Assembly (NCBI RefSeq): GCF_001006485.1
Contig: NZ_JUET01000120.1
Location: 1 to 61,430 of the forward strand
Origin: Tannerella forsythia
GTDB taxonomy: Bacteria > Bacteroidota > Bacteroidia > Bacteroidales > Tannerellaceae
Length of the DNA stretch: 61,430 bases
Reading direction: 5' to 3'
Notes under the pieces: generated by a model
What the model was told of the DNA's origin: nothing
Databases searched by the model: none
Seen by the model: the letters and a program-made list of their open reading frames with translations, nothing else
Shown here: piece by piece, positions 36,674 through 45,310 of the stretch
Position numbering within the stretch: position 1 is the stretch's first letter
Layout: every line of letters starts with the position of its first letter
Program-made: the position numbers and the translations under genes

Positions 36674-37767
36674 GAGCAAAGCGCCTTGATGATTTTCTCG
36701 GCAGCGTGCCCGTCGCCGTATTCTTCAATCTCCCTGCGTTCGGACTCGATATGCAGACTCTGGATGATTTTTCCGGTTTTGTAGCCGGCCAGCCGGTTCC
36801 ACCCGGCCTCGATCGTCTCCGTCCATTCCGTTTCTTCTCTCAGCGTGATGCACGGCGTGCGATGGAAGTAAGCCTCTTTCTGTACGCCGCCCGAATCGGT
36901 CAGAATCGTTGCCGCTTCTTTTTCGAGCATGACCATATCGATGTAATCGACCGGATCGATGATTCTTACCGCCGGGTGAGAAGCGAGCGTTTCGCGCAGA
37001 CGATACGTGTCGAGATACAGCTCTGTTCGGGGATGCAACGGCCAGATAACAGGCTTGTCGGGCGTCGCTATTTCGATCAGGGCATGAACGATCTGCGTCA
37101 GTCGATCCTTGTCGTCCGTATTCTCGGCGCGATGTACCGTGCAGAGGTAGAACGAACGACGGTTCAGTTGCAGTGTCGACATGATCGCAGACTGTTCTTC
37201 AGCTACCTTGCCGAAGGTCAGGGCGGCATCGTACATCACGTCGCCGGAATGAAAGACATTGCGCGTGATACCTTCGTCGTGAAGGTTACGGATGGCGGCG
37301 TATGTCGGGCAGAACAAGTGATCGGCTATATGATCGGTCAGCACGCGGTTGATTTCTTCGGGCATTTTCCGGTTGAAGCTGCGCAGCCCGGCTTCCACAT
37401 GTGCGACCGGGATATGCAGTTGTGTAGCTGCCAGCGCGCCGGAGAGGGTGGAGTTGGTATCGCCGTAGACGAGTACTTGGTCGGGCATGCTTTCGAGCAA
37501 AGCTTTTTCGATTTCGACAAGCATCTGCGCCGTCATCTTCGCATGACTGCCGATGCCTCCGCAGTGCAGCTTCCATGTGGGCTGCGGTATTCCCAGCCGG
37601 TTAAAGAAAATTTCGCTCATGTTCCGGTCATAGTGCTGCCCCGTATGCAGAATCTTCTCTTCGATACGTTCGCCTTCCGAATGGCGATTATGTTCGATAA
37701 TCGCCCTGCTGATCATGGCCGCTTTGATAAAATGCGGACGTGCTCCGATAATGGTTACTATTTTCAT
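36670..37767 (-). CDS. wecB: UDP-N-acetylglucosamine 2-epimerase (non-hydrolysing)
   Basis: This enzyme converts UDP-GlcNAc to UDP-ManNAc. Family signs are IVTIIGARPHFIKAAMIS at the N-terminus, HTGQHYDRNMSEIFF, VYGDTNSTLSGALAA, HVEAGLRSFNRKMPEE, CTVHRAENTDD and LTDSGGVQKEAYFHRTPCIT. Length 365 matches. It supplies a sugar for the surface glycan made by neighbouring genes. No UDP-ManNAc dehydrogenase (wecC) is present in the window. Confidence 0.95.
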   Translation of the reverse strand: MKIVTIIGARPHFIKAAMISRAIIEHNRHSEGERIEEKILHTGQHYDRNMSEIFFNRLGIPQPTWKLHCGGIGSHAKMTAQMLVEIEKALLESMPDQVLVYGDTNSTLSGALAATQLHIPVAHVEAGLRSFNRKMPEEINRVLTDHIADHLFCPTYAAIRNLHDEGITRNVFHSGDVMYDAALTFGKVAEEQSAIMSTLQLNRRSFYLCTVHRAENTDDKDRLTQIVHALIEIATPDKPVIWPLHPRTELYLDTYRLRETLASHPAVRIIDPVDYIDMVMLEKEAATILTDSGGVQKEAYFHRTPCITLREETEWTETIEAGWNRLAGYKTGKIIQSLHIESERREIEEYGDGHAAEKIIKALCS

Positions 37768-37787
37768 ATACGTTCGATATTACGTTG

Positions 37788-39080
37788 TTACATGGTGAGC
37801 CAATATAAGATTTTGCTGTATAGATTTTTCAAGTATCCGCAACGCAGCGTCGCGGAGGTATTGTGCCAGAGAAGCGTCAGTTCTCCGTTCATTCTCCGGG
37901 TCGTACCGGCCAGGTGCATGCAGTAGCGAAGCGCCTGTCCTTCGTCCAGATTCATATATTTCGGTTCGCTCAGCGTGCTGTCCATGACCGTAAGCGGATG
38001 GAGGGTGAGCGAGGGAGAGAGTCGTCGGGTGGCGGGGTTGATGTATCGCACGGCGCGACTTGTACCCAACCGGAAGCCGGCCATGTCGGCATATCCCATG
38101 GTATAATCGTCCGTCAGGCCGGACGCTTCGAGCGCTTCCATATCTTCCGGTTCGCGTGAGGTCAGGAAGTGATGACGGTTTTGCGTGATCGCGAAGCCGG
38201 ATGCCTTCTCAAGGGTCTGCTTCTCCGAGAGAATAAAACCGGGCTGTCGGCCAGCCTCGTAGCTGGTGTGCAGGCCAATGATTGCTTCATATTCGCGGCA
38301 TAGCTTGAGCAGCTGTTGCATGTCTTTGCCGTTAAGGTCGTAATGCGGCTTGTCTCTGGCATCGCTTCCTCCCGCCCGGAAAAACACGATGGATTGACAG
38401 TGCTCCTCGCCGAAGATTTTCCGCATGTTTTCTCCCTGTTTCAGCATCCACGGGAAGGTGTAAAAAGGATCGTCTTCGAGCTTGCCGTATTTCCATCGCA
38501 AAGCGTGGTATATGTTTCCTTTCAACGTTTCCCGTGCCACATGCTTCCACGTGCGACAGCGAAACGGAGCGTCCACGTCGTGCGTCAGATGGATCCGGCG
38601 GAACGCTTCGGGCGGTTCGGGTGCGTTGCATCCGGCTTGTCGCAGCCACTTCCGCAGCAGGCTGCCGTACTCGTCGACCACGGCCCGGTCGATGAATCTG
38701 CCGCGGGCGGGCAAAGACTCTTTTCCGGGGAATCGTCCGTGCTTGTCACGGCAGTCTTTCCGCATCCATTCTTCATAACGGCTTATCAGGAAGAAAGCGC
38801 TCGCGATGAAATCGGCACGGGTAACGAGGGTGTCTCCTACACGTGTGACGTCGGGCGATCCGAACAGCAGCGGGATGTTTTCGATGGTCGGCAGAGGCAG
38901 ACGGGGCAGGGTAGAAGCCGTTCCGTAAACCTCCTCGTTGAAGAATCCCGACGGAACGATCACGAGCTTATAGTTTGCGTAGTCGCGAGGATCGGAGGTA
39001 TAGCCGACAAGCCGGTATACGTCTTCCGTCAGGTGATCGCCTAACAGGAACCGGACGATGTATGCTTCGATATCCGTCAT
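37788..39080 (-). CDS. Polysaccharide-deacetylase-like protein
   Basis: Start 39080 forms an ATGA overlap with the stop of the GNAT gene (39077-39079) and gives 430 residues; the frame open to 39341 is not family-like there. The NodB-type sites are RRIHLTHDVDAPF (metal-binding Asp) and IIGLHTSYEAG (His-x3-x3 site), so it may remove acetyl groups from a glycan or may have a related hydrolase role. A large N-terminal domain of about 170 residues with FNEEVYGTASTLP precedes the catalytic part. No signal peptide is seen, which suggests action inside the cell. Confidence 0.8.
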   Translation of the reverse strand: MTDIEAYIVRFLLGDHLTEDVYRLVGYTSDPRDYANYKLVIVPSGFFNEEVYGTASTLPRLPLPTIENIPLLFGSPDVTRVGDTLVTRADFIASAFFLISRYEEWMRKDCRDKHGRFPGKESLPARGRFIDRAVVDEYGSLLRKWLRQAGCNAPEPPEAFRRIHLTHDVDAPFRCRTWKHVARETLKGNIYHALRWKYGKLEDDPFYTFPWMLKQGENMRKIFGEEHCQSIVFFRAGGSDARDKPHYDLNGKDMQQLLKLCREYEAIIGLHTSYEAGRQPGFILSEKQTLEKASGFAITQNRHHFLTSREPEDMEALEASGLTDDYTMGYADMAGFRLGTSRAVRYINPATRRLSPSLTLHPLTVMDSTLSEPKYMNLDEGQALRYCMHLAGTTRRMNGELTLLWHNTSATLRCGYLKNLYSKILYWLTM

Positions 39081-40030
39081 CTCGTTTGCGCCCATTTGAT
39101 TTTGATCCTGTCTATCCAACTCCGTTTTCCCCGACATATTGTGAAGTAGGGTGTCTGGATGGCGCCAAATTCTCTGAAAAACCGTTCCACGCCCCGGAGC
39201 ATAGACCCTTCGAAATCGAAAGTATCCGTATATTGTGCGGTATGCTGAATGGCTTCCCAAAGCACCAAACCGTGTGCGCCCGAATGACGGAGCAGCGGGT
39301 CGCCTCCTCCCGCAATGTAGTATGCGGAGCTTTTCTGCCATACGATAAAGGCGGCGGCATGGAGCTGTCCGTCGTTGTCATATCCTCCGAAAATCTCGCC
39401 TTGCCCGCGTTGGCGACAGACTTCAATCAGTCTTTTCAGTACATTCGGGTCTTGCCGGTTCACCGTGCCCTGACGCTCGAATGTCTTTTGTTGAATCGTA
39501 AGGAAGGCTTCCGTCGGAATACCCGTCTTGACCGTGATGCCGTGATGCTCTTTCGCCTTGACGAGGTTACGGCGGATATTCCGGCTCATCCGACTCAGGA
39601 GTTGATCGGCCTCACCGATGTTTTTCAGGAGATAGGTGTAGCGTGTCGTTTGTGTGTAGCCCTCCCAATAGAACGGTAGCCAGTCCGTGATTTCATAACT
39701 GAAATTCTGGAGAAAGGAACGATAGGCTTTCAGTTGTTCCGTCAGTTGCGAAGCCAGCGCCTGACGGTATCCCAGTGCGGTGGTGTATTTGGTGTCGTGA
39801 GAGAGCGGGGCGAACCACGGCCCCAAGGCCTGCGTGTAGCAGGGCATCGAGACCACGCCGCCGGTTGGAATATATAGCGGCATGGTGGCGACGACGCGCC
39901 CTTTCTCTTCGATGACCAGAACGTCCCATCGCTTTTCGCCACATACCGCATCCAACCACCAGTCGCGCGAGAAAACCGGGAGGCTTTCTTCTGTCCGGCA
40001 TAATGTACGATAAGTTTCTTTGCGGGACAT
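39077..40030 (-). CDS. FemAB/GNAT-like acyltransferase
   Basis: The 317-residue protein has the double-GNAT pattern of FemAB- or BioF2-like acetyltransferases: residues 100-150 SRMSRNIRRNLVKAKEHHGI, then AAFIVWQKSSAYYIAGGGDP and SGAHGLVLWEAIQHTAQ, and the end DFEGSMLRGVERFFREFGA. Such enzymes move amino-acyl or acyl groups onto cell-wall precursors or sugars. Its position between recA and glycan genes suggests a surface polysaccharide substrate. It begins one base before the recA stop region (gap of one base). Confidence 0.82.
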   Translation of the reverse strand: MSRKETYRTLCRTEESLPVFSRDWWLDAVCGEKRWDVLVIEEKGRVVATMPLYIPTGGVVSMPCYTQALGPWFAPLSHDTKYTTALGYRQALASQLTEQLKAYRSFLQNFSYEITDWLPFYWEGYTQTTRYTYLLKNIGEADQLLSRMSRNIRRNLVKAKEHHGITVKTGIPTEAFLTIQQKTFERQGTVNRQDPNVLKRLIEVCRQRGQGEIFGGYDNDGQLHAAAFIVWQKSSAYYIAGGGDPLLRHSGAHGLVLWEAIQHTAQYTDTFDFEGSMLRGVERFFREFGAIQTPYFTICRGKRSWIDRIKIKWAQTR

Positions 40031-40031
40031 C

Positions 40032-41048
40032 TTACCCTTTCAGCTTCTCAAATATCTGCTGTTCGAGTTCGTCTGCCAGCTCGGGATTGTCGATGATGCA
40101 CTGCTTGGCGGCGTCGCGTCCCTGAGCCAGCTTCGTATCTCCGTAGCTGAACCATGAGCCGCTTTTCTTGACAATATTCAGCGTGCTTCCCAAATCGATG
40201 ATCTCGCCGGCGCGCGAAATACCTTCGCCGAACATGATGTCGAACTCTGCTTTCCGGAATGGCGGCGCCACTTTGTTTTTCACCACCTTGACGCGTACCT
40301 GTGTACCTTTCACGTCATCTCCGTCCTTGAGCGTACTGATACGACGGATGTCGATACGTACCGAAGCATAGAACTTCAGGGCGTTACCTCCGGTTGTCGT
40401 TTCGGGGTTCCCGAACATCACGCCGATTTTTTCACGCAGCTGGTTGATGAAGATACATGACGTTTTTGTTTTGCTGATGGCAGCTGTCAGTTTACGCAGG
40501 GCTTGCGACATGAGCCGGGCTTGCAGCCCCATTTTGCTGTCGCCCATTTCGCCTTCGATTTCGGCTTTCGGCGTCAACGCGGCAACCGAGTCGATCACAA
40601 TGATGTCGACGGCGGCCGAGCGGATCAGTTGTTCCGCGATTTCAAGCGCCTGCTCGCCGCTGTCGGGCTGCGAAACGAGCAGGTTGTCGATGTCGACACC
40701 GAGTTTTTGCGCGTAGAACCGGTCGAAGGCATGCTCCGCATCGATGAAAGCCGCAATGCCACCCATCTTCTGAGCCTCGGCAATCGCATGAATGGCCAGC
40801 GTCGTCTTACCCGACGACTCCGGTCCGTAAATCTCGACTACGCGTCCGCGCGGATAACCTCCCACCCCAAGGGCGGCGTTCAGTCCGATCGAGCCGGTAG
40901 GAATGACTTCGATATTTTCGATGTGGTCGTTTCCCAGCGTCATGATCGCTCCTTTGCCATAGCTCTTCTCAATCTTCTCCATGGCCGCCTGCAAGGCTTT
41001 CAGTTTGTCTGTGTTGACGGCTGCCTCTTCTTTCTTTTCTTTTGCCAT
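40032..41048 (-). CDS. recA: Recombinase RecA
   Basis: RecA drives strand exchange and the SOS response. Walker A is [19 protein letters not shown] near residue 70, Walker B is in [20 protein letters not shown], loop L1 and L2 regions appear in [15 protein letters not shown] and [24 protein letters not shown]. Length 338 is normal. It lies 33 bases after bcp and one base before the acyltransferase gene. No LexA-like box is evident in the short spacer, so it may be read from the bcp or dehydrogenase promoter. Confidence 0.98.
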   Translation of the reverse strand: MAKEKKEEAAVNTDKLKALQAAMEKIEKSYGKGAIMTLGNDHIENIEVIPTGSIGLNAALGVGGYPRGRVVEIYGPESSGKTTLAIHAIAEAQKMGGIAAFIDAEHAFDRFYAQKLGVDIDNLLVSQPDSGEQALEIAEQLIRSAAVDIIVIDSVAALTPKAEIEGEMGDSKMGLQARLMSQALRKLTAAISKTKTSCIFINQLREKIGVMFGNPETTTGGNALKFYASVRIDIRRISTLKDGDDVKGTQVRVKVVKNKVAPPFRKAEFDIMFGEGISRAGEIIDLGSTLNIVKKSGSWFSYGDTKLAQGRDAAKQCIIDNPELADELEQQIFEKLKG

Positions 41049-41081
41049 AACGATTTATTTCTTGCTGTTTTATAGAGTTGG

Positions 41082-41537
41082 TTACTTTTCGTTCAGGATT
41101 TGCTGCGCATGATTTTTCGTATCGACTTTTTCGATGACTTTTTCGATTACCCCGTTTTCATCGATCAGAAACGTATGGCGCAAGGTTCCCATATAGGTGC
41201 GTCCATACATCTTCTTTTCTGCCCAAACACCGAACTGCTGTTGCAGGGTCGTATCCGTATCGGCAATCAGCCGGAAGGGCAGGTTTTGCTTTTCGATGAA
41301 TCCGCGATGTGATTTGGCACTGTCTTTGCTCACCCCAATGATTTCGTAGCCGGCTTTTTTCAGCTCGTCATATCCGTCGCGTAAGCTGCATGCCTCTGCC
41401 GTGCAGCCGCTCGTGTTGTCTTTGGGATAGAAATACAATGCGATTTTACGTCCTTTGTAATCGCTTACTTTCACTTCTTTTCCATCCTGATCCAATCCCA
41501 AAAGGTCAGGCACTTTATCTCCTGTTTGTATAGCCAT
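41082..41537 (-). CDS. bcp: Thioredoxin-dependent peroxiredoxin (BCP type)
   Basis: The 151-residue enzyme reduces peroxides with electrons from thioredoxin. The peroxidatic Cys is in YPKDNTSGCTAEACSLRD, with the resolving Cys five residues later, the arrangement of atypical two-Cys BCP proteins. The rest (YEIIGVSKDSAKSHRGF and FLIDENGVIEKVIEKV) is family-typical. It is followed by recA. Confidence 0.95.
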   Translation of the reverse strand: MAIQTGDKVPDLLGLDQDGKEVKVSDYKGRKIALYFYPKDNTSGCTAEACSLRDGYDELKKAGYEIIGVSKDSAKSHRGFIEKQNLPFRLIADTDTTLQQQFGVWAEKKMYGRTYMGTLRHTFLIDENGVIEKVIEKVDTKNHAQQILNEK

Positions 41538-41608
41538 ATCTTACTTTTATGTGTTCATTTAACTTGTGCGATCAATTTGTTTTCACTTTTATCCCGTTAT
41601 AGTACAGT

Positions 41609-42802
41609 TTACAGCTCCAGATCGCCATCGAAGATCTCATACCACGGAAGTCCCTGCTCGTTCAGCTCTTTCATGAACGGATCGGGATCGAATTCCTCGA
41701 CGTTCCACACCCCCGGTTTCTTCCACAGTCCTTTGAAGAACATCTTCGAGCCGATCATCGCCGGTACGCCCGTGGTGTAGCTTACGCCTTGCGCACCCGT
41801 TTCCTTGTATGCCTGCTCGTGGCTGCAATTATTATAAATGTAATAGGTGCGTTCTTTGCCGTCTTTGATTCCGCGGATACGGCAACCGATCGAGGTCTCA
41901 CCCGTATAGTTCTCTCCCAGTTCGCCGGGATCGGGCAATACGGCTTTCAGGAACTGAATCGGTACGATCTCTACTCCGTTGTACAATACGGGCTTGATGC
42001 TCGTCATGCCGATATTTTGCATCACGCGCAGGTGGGTCAGGTATTCCTGTCCGAACGTCATCCAGAAACGGGCGCGTTGGAGTGTCGGAAAATTCTTCGT
42101 CAGGCTCTCCAACTCCTCGTGATACATCAGGTACGATTCGCGCGGACCGATATTCGGGTAGTGAATGGGCTGATGTACCGACAGCGGATCGGTTTCGTGC
42201 CATGCTCCGTTTTCGAAATATTTGCCTCTCTGGGTGATCTCGCGGATGTTGATTTCCGGATTGAAGTTGGTGGCGAAAGCCTTGTGATGATCGCCGGCAT
42301 TGCAGTCTACGATGTCGAGGTAATGCAACTCATCGAAATGATGTTTGGCGGCATAGGCGGTAAATACTCCGGTTACGCCCGGATCGAATCCGCATCCGAG
42401 AATGGCCGTCAGACCGGCCTTTTCGAAGCGGTCTTTATATGCCCATTGCCAGCTGTATTCATACTTCGCCTCATCGAGCGGTTCATAGTTGGCCGTATCC
42501 AGATAGCTGACGCCGTATTTCAGGCAGGCATCCATGATGTGCAAATCCTGATACGGCAGAGCCAGATTAACGACTAATTCCGGTTTGAAGTCTTCGAACA
42601 GACGAACCAGCTCATCTACCTTATTGGCATCTACCTGTGCCGTAAGCACGTTCATGTTTTTAATGTCCGACGCGATCTTGTCGCACTTGCTTTTTGTACG
42701 GCTCGCAAGCATAATATCCGTAAACACGTCGGCGTTCATCGCCATTTTCTTTACTGCCACGGTACTTACCCCGCCGGCACCGATAACCAAAGTTCTGCCC
42801 AT
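41609..42802 (-). CDS. Saccharopine dehydrogenase family protein (carboxynorspermidine dehydrogenase type)
   Basis: The N-terminus RTLVIGAGGVSTVAVKKMA is a Rossmann nucleotide-binding site. The sequence ILGCGFDPGVTGVFTAYAAKH and CGSHE-like NNCSHEQAYKETGAQGVSYTTGVPA match the LYS1-like carboxynorspermidine dehydrogenase group, which makes carboxyspermidine or carboxynorspermidine from aspartate semialdehyde and a diamine. The partner decarboxylase (nspC) is not in the window. Length 397 is typical. A -7 element TATATTTG (minus strand, 42845-42852) lies 43 bases upstream and could start the entire long operon to 34243. Confidence 0.9.
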   Translation of the reverse strand: MGRTLVIGAGGVSTVAVKKMAMNADVFTDIMLASRTKSKCDKIASDIKNMNVLTAQVDANKVDELVRLFEDFKPELVVNLALPYQDLHIMDACLKYGVSYLDTANYEPLDEAKYEYSWQWAYKDRFEKAGLTAILGCGFDPGVTGVFTAYAAKHHFDELHYLDIVDCNAGDHHKAFATNFNPEINIREITQRGKYFENGAWHETDPLSVHQPIHYPNIGPRESYLMYHEELESLTKNFPTLQRARFWMTFGQEYLTHLRVMQNIGMTSIKPVLYNGVEIVPIQFLKAVLPDPGELGENYTGETSIGCRIRGIKDGKERTYYIYNNCSHEQAYKETGAQGVSYTTGVPAMIGSKMFFKGLWKKPGVWNVEEFDPDPFMKELNEQGLPWYEIFDGDLEL

Positions 42803-42844
42803 AGTTTATTTTGTATATGAAATAAAAGAATGTTGTCTCAACGA

Positions 42845-42852
42845 CAAATATA
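42845..42852 (-). promoter_or_regulatory. -7 element for the dehydrogenase-bcp-recA operon
   Basis: The minus strand reads TATATTTG. It is the only clear promoter-like site upstream of the uninterrupted minus-strand gene run from 42802 to 34243. Confidence 0.4.
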
Positions 42853-42946
42853 CGGCTTTTTTCGTTGATGAATATATTCCGTCATTTTTTTGTAGAAAAG
42901 TGAAAAATCCATTCCTGTTTTCTTCCTTTTATGCGATTTGTGGACT

Positions 42947-42954
42947 ATCTTTGC
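42947..42954 (+). promoter_or_regulatory. -7 element for the lolA-like operon
   Basis: TATCTTTG, a perfect TAnnTTTG, lies 22 bases before ATG 42976 and inside the longer frame open to 42931, which supports the shorter start. Confidence 0.5.
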
Positions 42955-42975
42955 CCTCAATTCATTAAGAGAAAA

Positions 42976-43623
42976 ATGAAAACGACGAATAAACTATATC
43001 TATCGCTACTTCTGTTGCCGTGTATCGTAACCCTTTCGGCACAAAACAGCTACCAAAAGGCAACCGAGATGCAGAAAAAAGAGATTACGGACAACATCAG
43101 ACGCGTCGCGCGTGAAATAAAGACGCTCAAAGCAGATTTTACGCAGGTCAAAGAGCTCTCTTTTATGAAAGATCAGGTCACATCGGAAGGTAAAATGCTT
43201 TATAAGCCTGACGATAAGATCCGTTGGGAATATACGCGGCCTTATGCTTACGTCTTTGCCATGGATGGGGATAATGTGCGTATGACATCGGGCGGAAAAA
43301 CGAACAAAATCCCGGTGAAAGGGAGTAAACTCTTTACCGAAATCAGCCGGGTGATGATAGGAGGTGTCAGCGGCGCCGGGCTGATCGATTCGCCGGATTT
43401 TACGACACAGTTTATGGTCGGTAAAAGCGACTGTAAAATTATGCTGACGCCACGAAAGAAAGAAGTGAAAGACTTATTCTCGTCGATACAGCTCTACGTA
43501 GACCGTTCGGACAGCCGTATCCGTCGTGTGGAACTGATCGAGAAAAGCGGCGACAAGACAATCATCACGCTAAAGAACATACAACTCAACACGCCTGTCG
43601 ATGATTCGGTATTTGCTCATTAG
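42976..43623 (+). CDS. LolA-like outer membrane lipoprotein carrier protein
   Basis: ATG 42976 opens a signal peptide (KTTNKLYLSLLLLPCIVTLSAQ). The mature part has the LolA pattern LKADFTQVKELSFMKDQVTS, GKMLYKPDDKIRWEYTRPYAYVFAMDG and a half-barrel of alternating strands. In aryl-polyene and flexirubin-type clusters a LolA-like protein helps carry the lipid product to the outer membrane; the neighbours here support that role rather than general lipoprotein transport. It overlaps the next gene by 23 bases. Confidence 0.88.
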   Translation: MKTTNKLYLSLLLLPCIVTLSAQNSYQKATEMQKKEITDNIRRVAREIKTLKADFTQVKELSFMKDQVTSEGKMLYKPDDKIRWEYTRPYAYVFAMDGDNVRMTSGGKTNKIPVKGSKLFTEISRVMIGGVSGAGLIDSPDFTTQFMVGKSDCKIMLTPRKKEVKDLFSSIQLYVDRSDSRIRRVELIEKSGDKTIITLKNIQLNTPVDDSVFAH

Positions 43624-44170
43624 TCTGTCGCTTCTGCTGGCCGGATGCGCTACCGTGCCGGCGCTACGATGTCCGGCCGATGCCCAACCTTCCGACGCTC
43701 CCGTCTGGACGCCCGCGCGACGTTCGGAAACGGAACGAAACACGTACCGGGTCGTGCTGCGGACACGGAAAAACGAACTGTCGGGCCTTTGTATCCTTCG
43801 GAAAAACGGCGATACATGGCGCGGCACGCTGATGAACGAATTCGGCTTTAAAGCGTTCGATTTTTGGACAACAAACAGCCGGTGCGAGTTGCAGGATGTG
43901 CAGTCGATGCTCGATAAATGGTATATCCGTCGCACTATCGCGTCGGATCTGCATTTCCTGATCGAGTGCGATCATCCGCAAGCGCCCTTTGCCGGCAAAA
44001 TCGTACGATACGAACAAAATAACATGCTTGTGGTGAGCCATGGGAAAAAAGAATTGATCGTTTTACCGGACGGCACGCTGCGACTCGTCAACCGACGGCA
44101 TCATCTGACGTATGAACTGCGGAAATTAACGGAAACGAAGACGGATAATACGATACAATATGCTGAATAA
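43601..44170 (+). CDS. Lipoprotein of the LolA-MMPL cluster
   Basis: The lipobox LLLAGC (Cys16) follows a short signal. The 189-residue product has a mostly beta pattern (TYRVVLRTRKNELSGLCILR, GTLMNEFGFKAFDFW, KIVRYEQNNMLVVS) that resembles outer-membrane lipoproteins of the LolB-like/DUF3261 sort found in aryl-polyene clusters; this is inference from context and shape. It overlaps the LolA-like gene and the next gene start (44160), so it is translationally coupled on both sides. Confidence 0.7.
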   Translation: MIRYLLISLSLLLAGCATVPALRCPADAQPSDAPVWTPARRSETERNTYRVVLRTRKNELSGLCILRKNGDTWRGTLMNEFGFKAFDFWTTNSRCELQDVQSMLDKWYIRRTIASDLHFLIECDHPQAPFAGKIVRYEQNNMLVVSHGKKELIVLPDGTLRLVNRRHHLTYELRKLTETKTDNTIQYAE

Positions 44171-44531
44171 TACATTTTACACCATCCGTAAGCGTACCGA
44201 TACGGAAGGAGGCGTCGACTACCGTGTGTCGCTCAACGCCTCGCACGTCATTTACGAGGCTCACTTTCCCGGCAATCCCGTTACGCCCGGCGTATGCATC
44301 ATTCAGATAGTCAAAGAACTCGTTGAAGCATACTGCGACACGACGTTTCTTCTCCGAACGATAAAGAATGTCAAATTCATGAAAGTCATCGACCCGCGAA
44401 TCGTCGGCGAGCTCACCTTCGCGCTCAACGTAACGACGCAGGACGACGGGATGACCGTCGTTTCGGGCATCGTCGGCGAAGGCGACACCATTTTCTCAAA
44501 AATAAACCTGATATTCGAAGAGGTAAAATGA
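44160..44531 (+). CDS. FabZ/hotdog-fold 3-hydroxyacyl-ACP dehydratase-like protein
   Basis: The 123-residue protein has the single-hotdog pattern with YEAHFPGNPVTPGVCIIQIV, where the His matches the FabZ catalytic His and the PG motif the helix start; the second catalytic acid is in VCIIQIVKELVEAY (Glu). FabZ-like dehydratases of this cluster type remove water during aryl-polyene or related chain growth. Other synthase genes (ketosynthase, ACP) are not in the window. It overlaps the next gene by ATGA. Confidence 0.82.
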   Translation: MLNNTFYTIRKRTDTEGGVDYRVSLNASHVIYEAHFPGNPVTPGVCIIQIVKELVEAYCDTTFLLRTIKNVKFMKVIDPRIVGELTFALNVTTQDDGMTVVSGIVGEGDTIFSKINLIFEEVK

Positions 44532-45310
44532 TGCCGGACTGCGATACGGACATACGACCGGGAACGGAAGCATTATCCGTCTGCATAATCATCCCGACAT
44601 ACAACAATGCCAAGACATTGCGCGAAGTATTGGAGGAGGCGTTGCAACAAATCCTTCCGGTGATTGTCGTAAACGACGGTTCGACCGACGAAACGGCCGC
44701 TGTTCTGAAAGATTTCGCCGGTCGCGTCGAAATAATTTCGTATCAACCGAACAGAGGCAAGGGGCACGCGCTCAAAAACGGATTCGACCACGCCGAAAAA
44801 CTCGGCTATTCCTGTGCCATCACGATGGACTCGGACGGACAGCACGTCGCGACCGACATCGCGCGTTTTACGGATACCCTGAACCGCTATCCCGACGCGC
44901 TGATCATCGGCCAACGCATCGTCGAGGGAAATATGCCTCCCAAAAACTCGTTCGCCAACAAGTTCTCGAACTTCTGGTTCGCCGTACAGACCGCCCGACG
45001 CCTGCGCGATACGCAAAACGGCTTCCGTCTCTATCCGCTGCGTGCCATGAAGGGGATGCGACCCTTCTCGTCGCGCTACGAGGCCGAGCTGGAACTGCTT
45101 GTACGCTGCCGATGGAAAGGCATACGCATCGTTTCCGTGCCCACACGCGTCTATTACGCGCCCGAAGAGGAGCGGGTGACGCATTTCCGGCCGGGAAGGG
45201 ATTTTCTGCGCATCAGCATCCTTAATACCCTCCTCGTGATCGCCGCGATTGTCTACGGATACCCTTCCATGCTCTATCATTACCTCTTTAAACGCAGTCC
45301 GAAACCATGA
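44528..45310 (+). CDS. Glycosyltransferase family 2
   Basis: The GT-A fold appears as CIIIPTYNNAKTLREVLEEAL, VIVVNDGSTDETAAVL, RGKGHALKNGFDHA and the metal-binding AITMDSDGQH. The protein ends with a hydrophobic segment (about 228-250, ILNTLLVIAAIVYGYPSMLY), so it may sit at the inner membrane, like dolichol-phosphate-mannose-type synthases. In cluster context it may glycosylate or handle a lipid carrier for the exported product. The stop overlaps the MMPL start by 4 bases. Confidence 0.88.
   Translation: MMPDCDTDIRPGTEALSVCIIIPTYNNAKTLREVLEEALQQILPVIVVNDGSTDETAAVLKDFAGRVEIISYQPNRGKGHALKNGFDHAEKLGYSCAITMDSDGQHVATDIARFTDTLNRYPDALIIGQRIVEGNMPPKNSFANKFSNFWFAVQTARRLRDTQNGFRLYPLRAMKGMRPFSSRYEAELELLVRCRWKGIRIVSVPTRVYYAPEEERVTHFRPGRDFLRISILNTLLVIAAIVYGYPSMLYHYLFKRSPKP

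Noticed and set aside
36706-37926. 406-residue plus-strand frame opposite wecB
   Set aside because: It is antisense to an unmistakable wecB and crosses the gene boundary; composition is not protein-like.
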